NCBI GenBank assembly: GCA_017619615.1
Contig: JAFZRY010000005.1
Coordinates: forward strand, 21,226 to 85,225
DNA length: 64,000 bases
Reading direction: 5' to 3'
From: Lachnospiraceae bacterium
GTDB lineage: Bacteria > Bacillota > Clostridia > Lachnospirales > Lachnospiraceae
The stretch's first letter is position 1. Each line of letters starts with the position of its first letter. Positions 63,254-64,000 of the stretch are shown here, in pieces. Under the pieces are notes generated by a model. The model was not told the origin of the DNA and searched no databases. It saw only the letters and a program-made list of their open reading frames with translations. A program made the position numbers and the translations under genes.

Positions 63254-63763
63254 ATGAAAGGAATGTTTAAAAGGATCGCGATGGGCGTCGGCACGGCGGC
63301 ATTCATCTTCTGCGTGGTATGCGTGATCAACGACCTGGCGGAAGGCGGGCAGTTCACGCTGGACAATTACCGGATGACCAAAATGGGGATCGGCGCCCTG
63401 GTGTGCGGCATCGGCTGGGGCGCGCCGACCGTGATGTATGATAAGGAAGGGCTTTCGATGCCGGTAAAAATGCTCATCCACATGGGCATCGGCTGCCTCA
63501 TCTATACGATCGTGGCGTTTTCGGTAGGCTGGCTGGGTACGGATACGACGCTGGGGCAGAAACTGTTCATCATCGCGATCCAGCTCGTGATCGCGTTCGC
63601 GGTCTGGATGGGCTTTCATCTGCACTATGTGCGCGAAGCCAGGAAGATGAACGACCGGATCAGACGGGTCCGGGGCAGCAAGGAAGCCGAAGCCGAGCAG
63701 TATGTGGTCGTTGATCAGTCGGTAGACGAGGAAGTGAGGACGTGGTGGGACAAGTCGAAATGA
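63254..63763 (+). CDS. DUF3021-family membrane protein
   Basis: 169 residues with four membrane helices (about 7-25, 42-60, 72-95, 103-125) and a charged cytoplasmic C terminus ending EEVRTWWDKSK. LytTR-DUF3021 gene pairs are common in Bacillota; the membrane protein is thought to restrain the regulator, though the signal is not known. AGGAGG (63243-63248) serves ATG 63254; a GTG one codon earlier is an alternative. Confidence 0.85.
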   Translation: MKGMFKRIAMGVGTAAFIFCVVCVINDLAEGGQFTLDNYRMTKMGIGALVCGIGWGAPTVMYDKEGLSMPVKMLIHMGIGCLIYTIVAFSVGWLGTDTTLGQKLFIIAIQLVIAFAVWMGFHLHYVREARKMNDRIRRVRGSKEAEAEQYVVVDQSVDEEVRTWWDKSK

Positions 63764-63796
63764 CCGCGTGAATCATAAAACCGAAAGGGTCTGAAA

Positions 63797-63835
63797 AGTG
63801 TCATCCTGAGCGAGCGAAGCGAATCGAAGGATCTT
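63797..63835 (+). repeat. Family C 39-bp element, copy 2
   Basis: AGTGTCATCCTGAGCGAGCG to GAAGGATCTT; inverted relative to the copy at 60459-60497 and 37/39 identical. Confidence 0.85.
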
Positions 63836-63841
63836 AAAAAA

Positions 63842-63860
63842 GGTGACAGAGGGCCGGTTC
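63842..63860. repeat. Half family A element interrupted at the insertion sequence edge
   Basis: GGTGACAGAGGGCCGGTTC is the left arm and core of a family A element. The expected right arm (CCTCTGTCACC or similar) is missing and insertion-sequence DNA follows. Confidence 0.55.
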
Positions 63861-63867
63861 TGATATG

Positions 63868-63901
63868 TACCCTCTTTACTGGACAAACAGTAAGGAGGGT
63901 A
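63868..63901 (+). promoter_or_regulatory. Hairpin covering the transposase ribosome binding site
   Basis: TACCCTCTTTACTG (63868-63881) pairs with CAGTAAGGAGGGTA (63888-63901) with one G-T pair, hiding the AAGGAGGG ribosome site of the transposase frame. Such hairpins stop expression from outside promoters in known insertion sequences. Confidence 0.6.
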
Positions 63902-63906
63902 TTTTT

Positions 63907-64000
63907 ATGCGTTACAGTTATGAGTACAAGCGGAAATGTATCGAGATGTACAGGGAAGGGAGGTGGCCAGAGACTCCGGAAGGAATAAAGAAACCAGATC
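63907..64000 (+). CDS. N terminus of an IS3-type transposase OrfA (3' end outside window)
   Basis: The 31 visible residues begin MRYSYEYKRKCIEMYREGRW, which resembles the helix-turn-helix N terminus of IS3/IS150-group OrfA proteins (family pattern RYSxEFKxKxVxxYxxG). AAGGAGG lies 8 bases before the ATG, inside a hairpin. The frame is open to the window end, so completeness, OrfB and frameshift signals cannot be judged. Confidence 0.6.
   Translation, partial: MRYSYEYKRKCIEMYREGRWPETPEGIKKPD

Larger units (their letters stand above)
63861..64000 (+). mobile_element. Left end of an insertion sequence (IS3-like), truncated by the window
   Basis: The element appears to begin near 63861 with TGATATGTACCCTC-type sequence, directly after half of a family A repeat. 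It carries a transposase-like reading frame starting at 63907 that runs off the window. The exact terminus cannot be fixed without the right end. Confidence 0.6.

Overview
This 64 kb window reads as chromosomal DNA of a GC-rich, fermentative member of the Clostridia (Bacillota). The signs are a trimeric HydABC-type [FeFe] hydrogenase, a class III (Firmicutes-type) fructose-1,6-bisphosphatase, a DnaD-like primosome protein beside a DnaC/DnaI-type helicase loader, a DegV protein, a V-type ATPase operon, strong AGGAGG-like ribosome binding sites and sigma-A promoters. No rRNA, tRNA, CRISPR array or prophage was recognised. I cannot name genus or species from the sequence.

Layout. 1-3.3 kb: the 3' end of one serine hydrolase, a complete paralogue, and two GNAT acetyltransferase genes. 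3.4-5.6 kb (minus): membrane-tethered XRE regulator, aminotransferase, small membrane protein. 5.8-9.9 kb (minus): hydABC. 10-12 kb (minus): class III fbp, facing away from class II fba at 12.3 kb. 13.3-19 kb: murA, metK, a small holin-like toxin locus with a probable antisense RNA, a SAM-dependent methyltransferase (minus) and murC. 19-22.4 kb: DnaD-like protein, helicase loader and a PRPP-synthetase-like protein, preceded by a cluster of DnaA-box-like 9-mers. 22.5-30.6 kb: heterodimeric ABC exporter, membrane-anchored carboxylesterase, gap, NhaC-type antiporter. 30.7-37.5 kb: degV (minus), DUF308 protein, an LRR/Ig-like/caspase-like surface protein, a two-TM protein, gdhA. 37.6-40.9 kb: an ECF sigma factor coupled to a 911-residue single-TM protein. 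41.2-42.8 kb (minus): a tandem pair of related membrane proteins, divergent from the V-ATPase operon (43.1-51.8 kb, order G/H-I-K-E-C-F-A-B-D). 51.9-58.3 kb: a stand-alone ectodomain protein and a BlaI-BlaR1-like operon whose antirepressor carries a very large, unrecognised sensor region. 58.5-60.4 kb: typA/bipA. 60.5-62.6 kb (minus): a second ECF sigma factor coupled to a membrane-anchored serpin. 62.8-63.8 kb: LytTR regulator plus DUF3021 protein. 63.86 kb to the edge: the start of an insertion sequence.

Working together. Glycolysis/gluconeogenesis (fbp, fba, gap), hydrogen metabolism (hydABC), the V-ATPase (whose rotor subunit keeps the Na+ ligands known from Enterococcus hirae) and an NhaC antiporter suggest fermentative energy metabolism with a sodium component. 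Three operons pair a cytoplasmic regulator with a membrane protein bearing a large extracytoplasmic domain: sigma plus duplicated ectodomain, BlaI plus M56 protease/sensor, and sigma plus serpin. These are the best candidates for undescribed signalling systems here.

Non-coding structure. Intergenic regions are full of three dispersed families. Family A is short inverted repeats around the core GGGGACGGTTCC (about 20 copies). Family B is GGGCCGN(n)CGGCCC-type hairpins, often with a GTAGGGGCC flank. Family C is a 39-bp element present twice in inverted orientation. One family A copy appears to be cut by the insertion sequence at the right edge.
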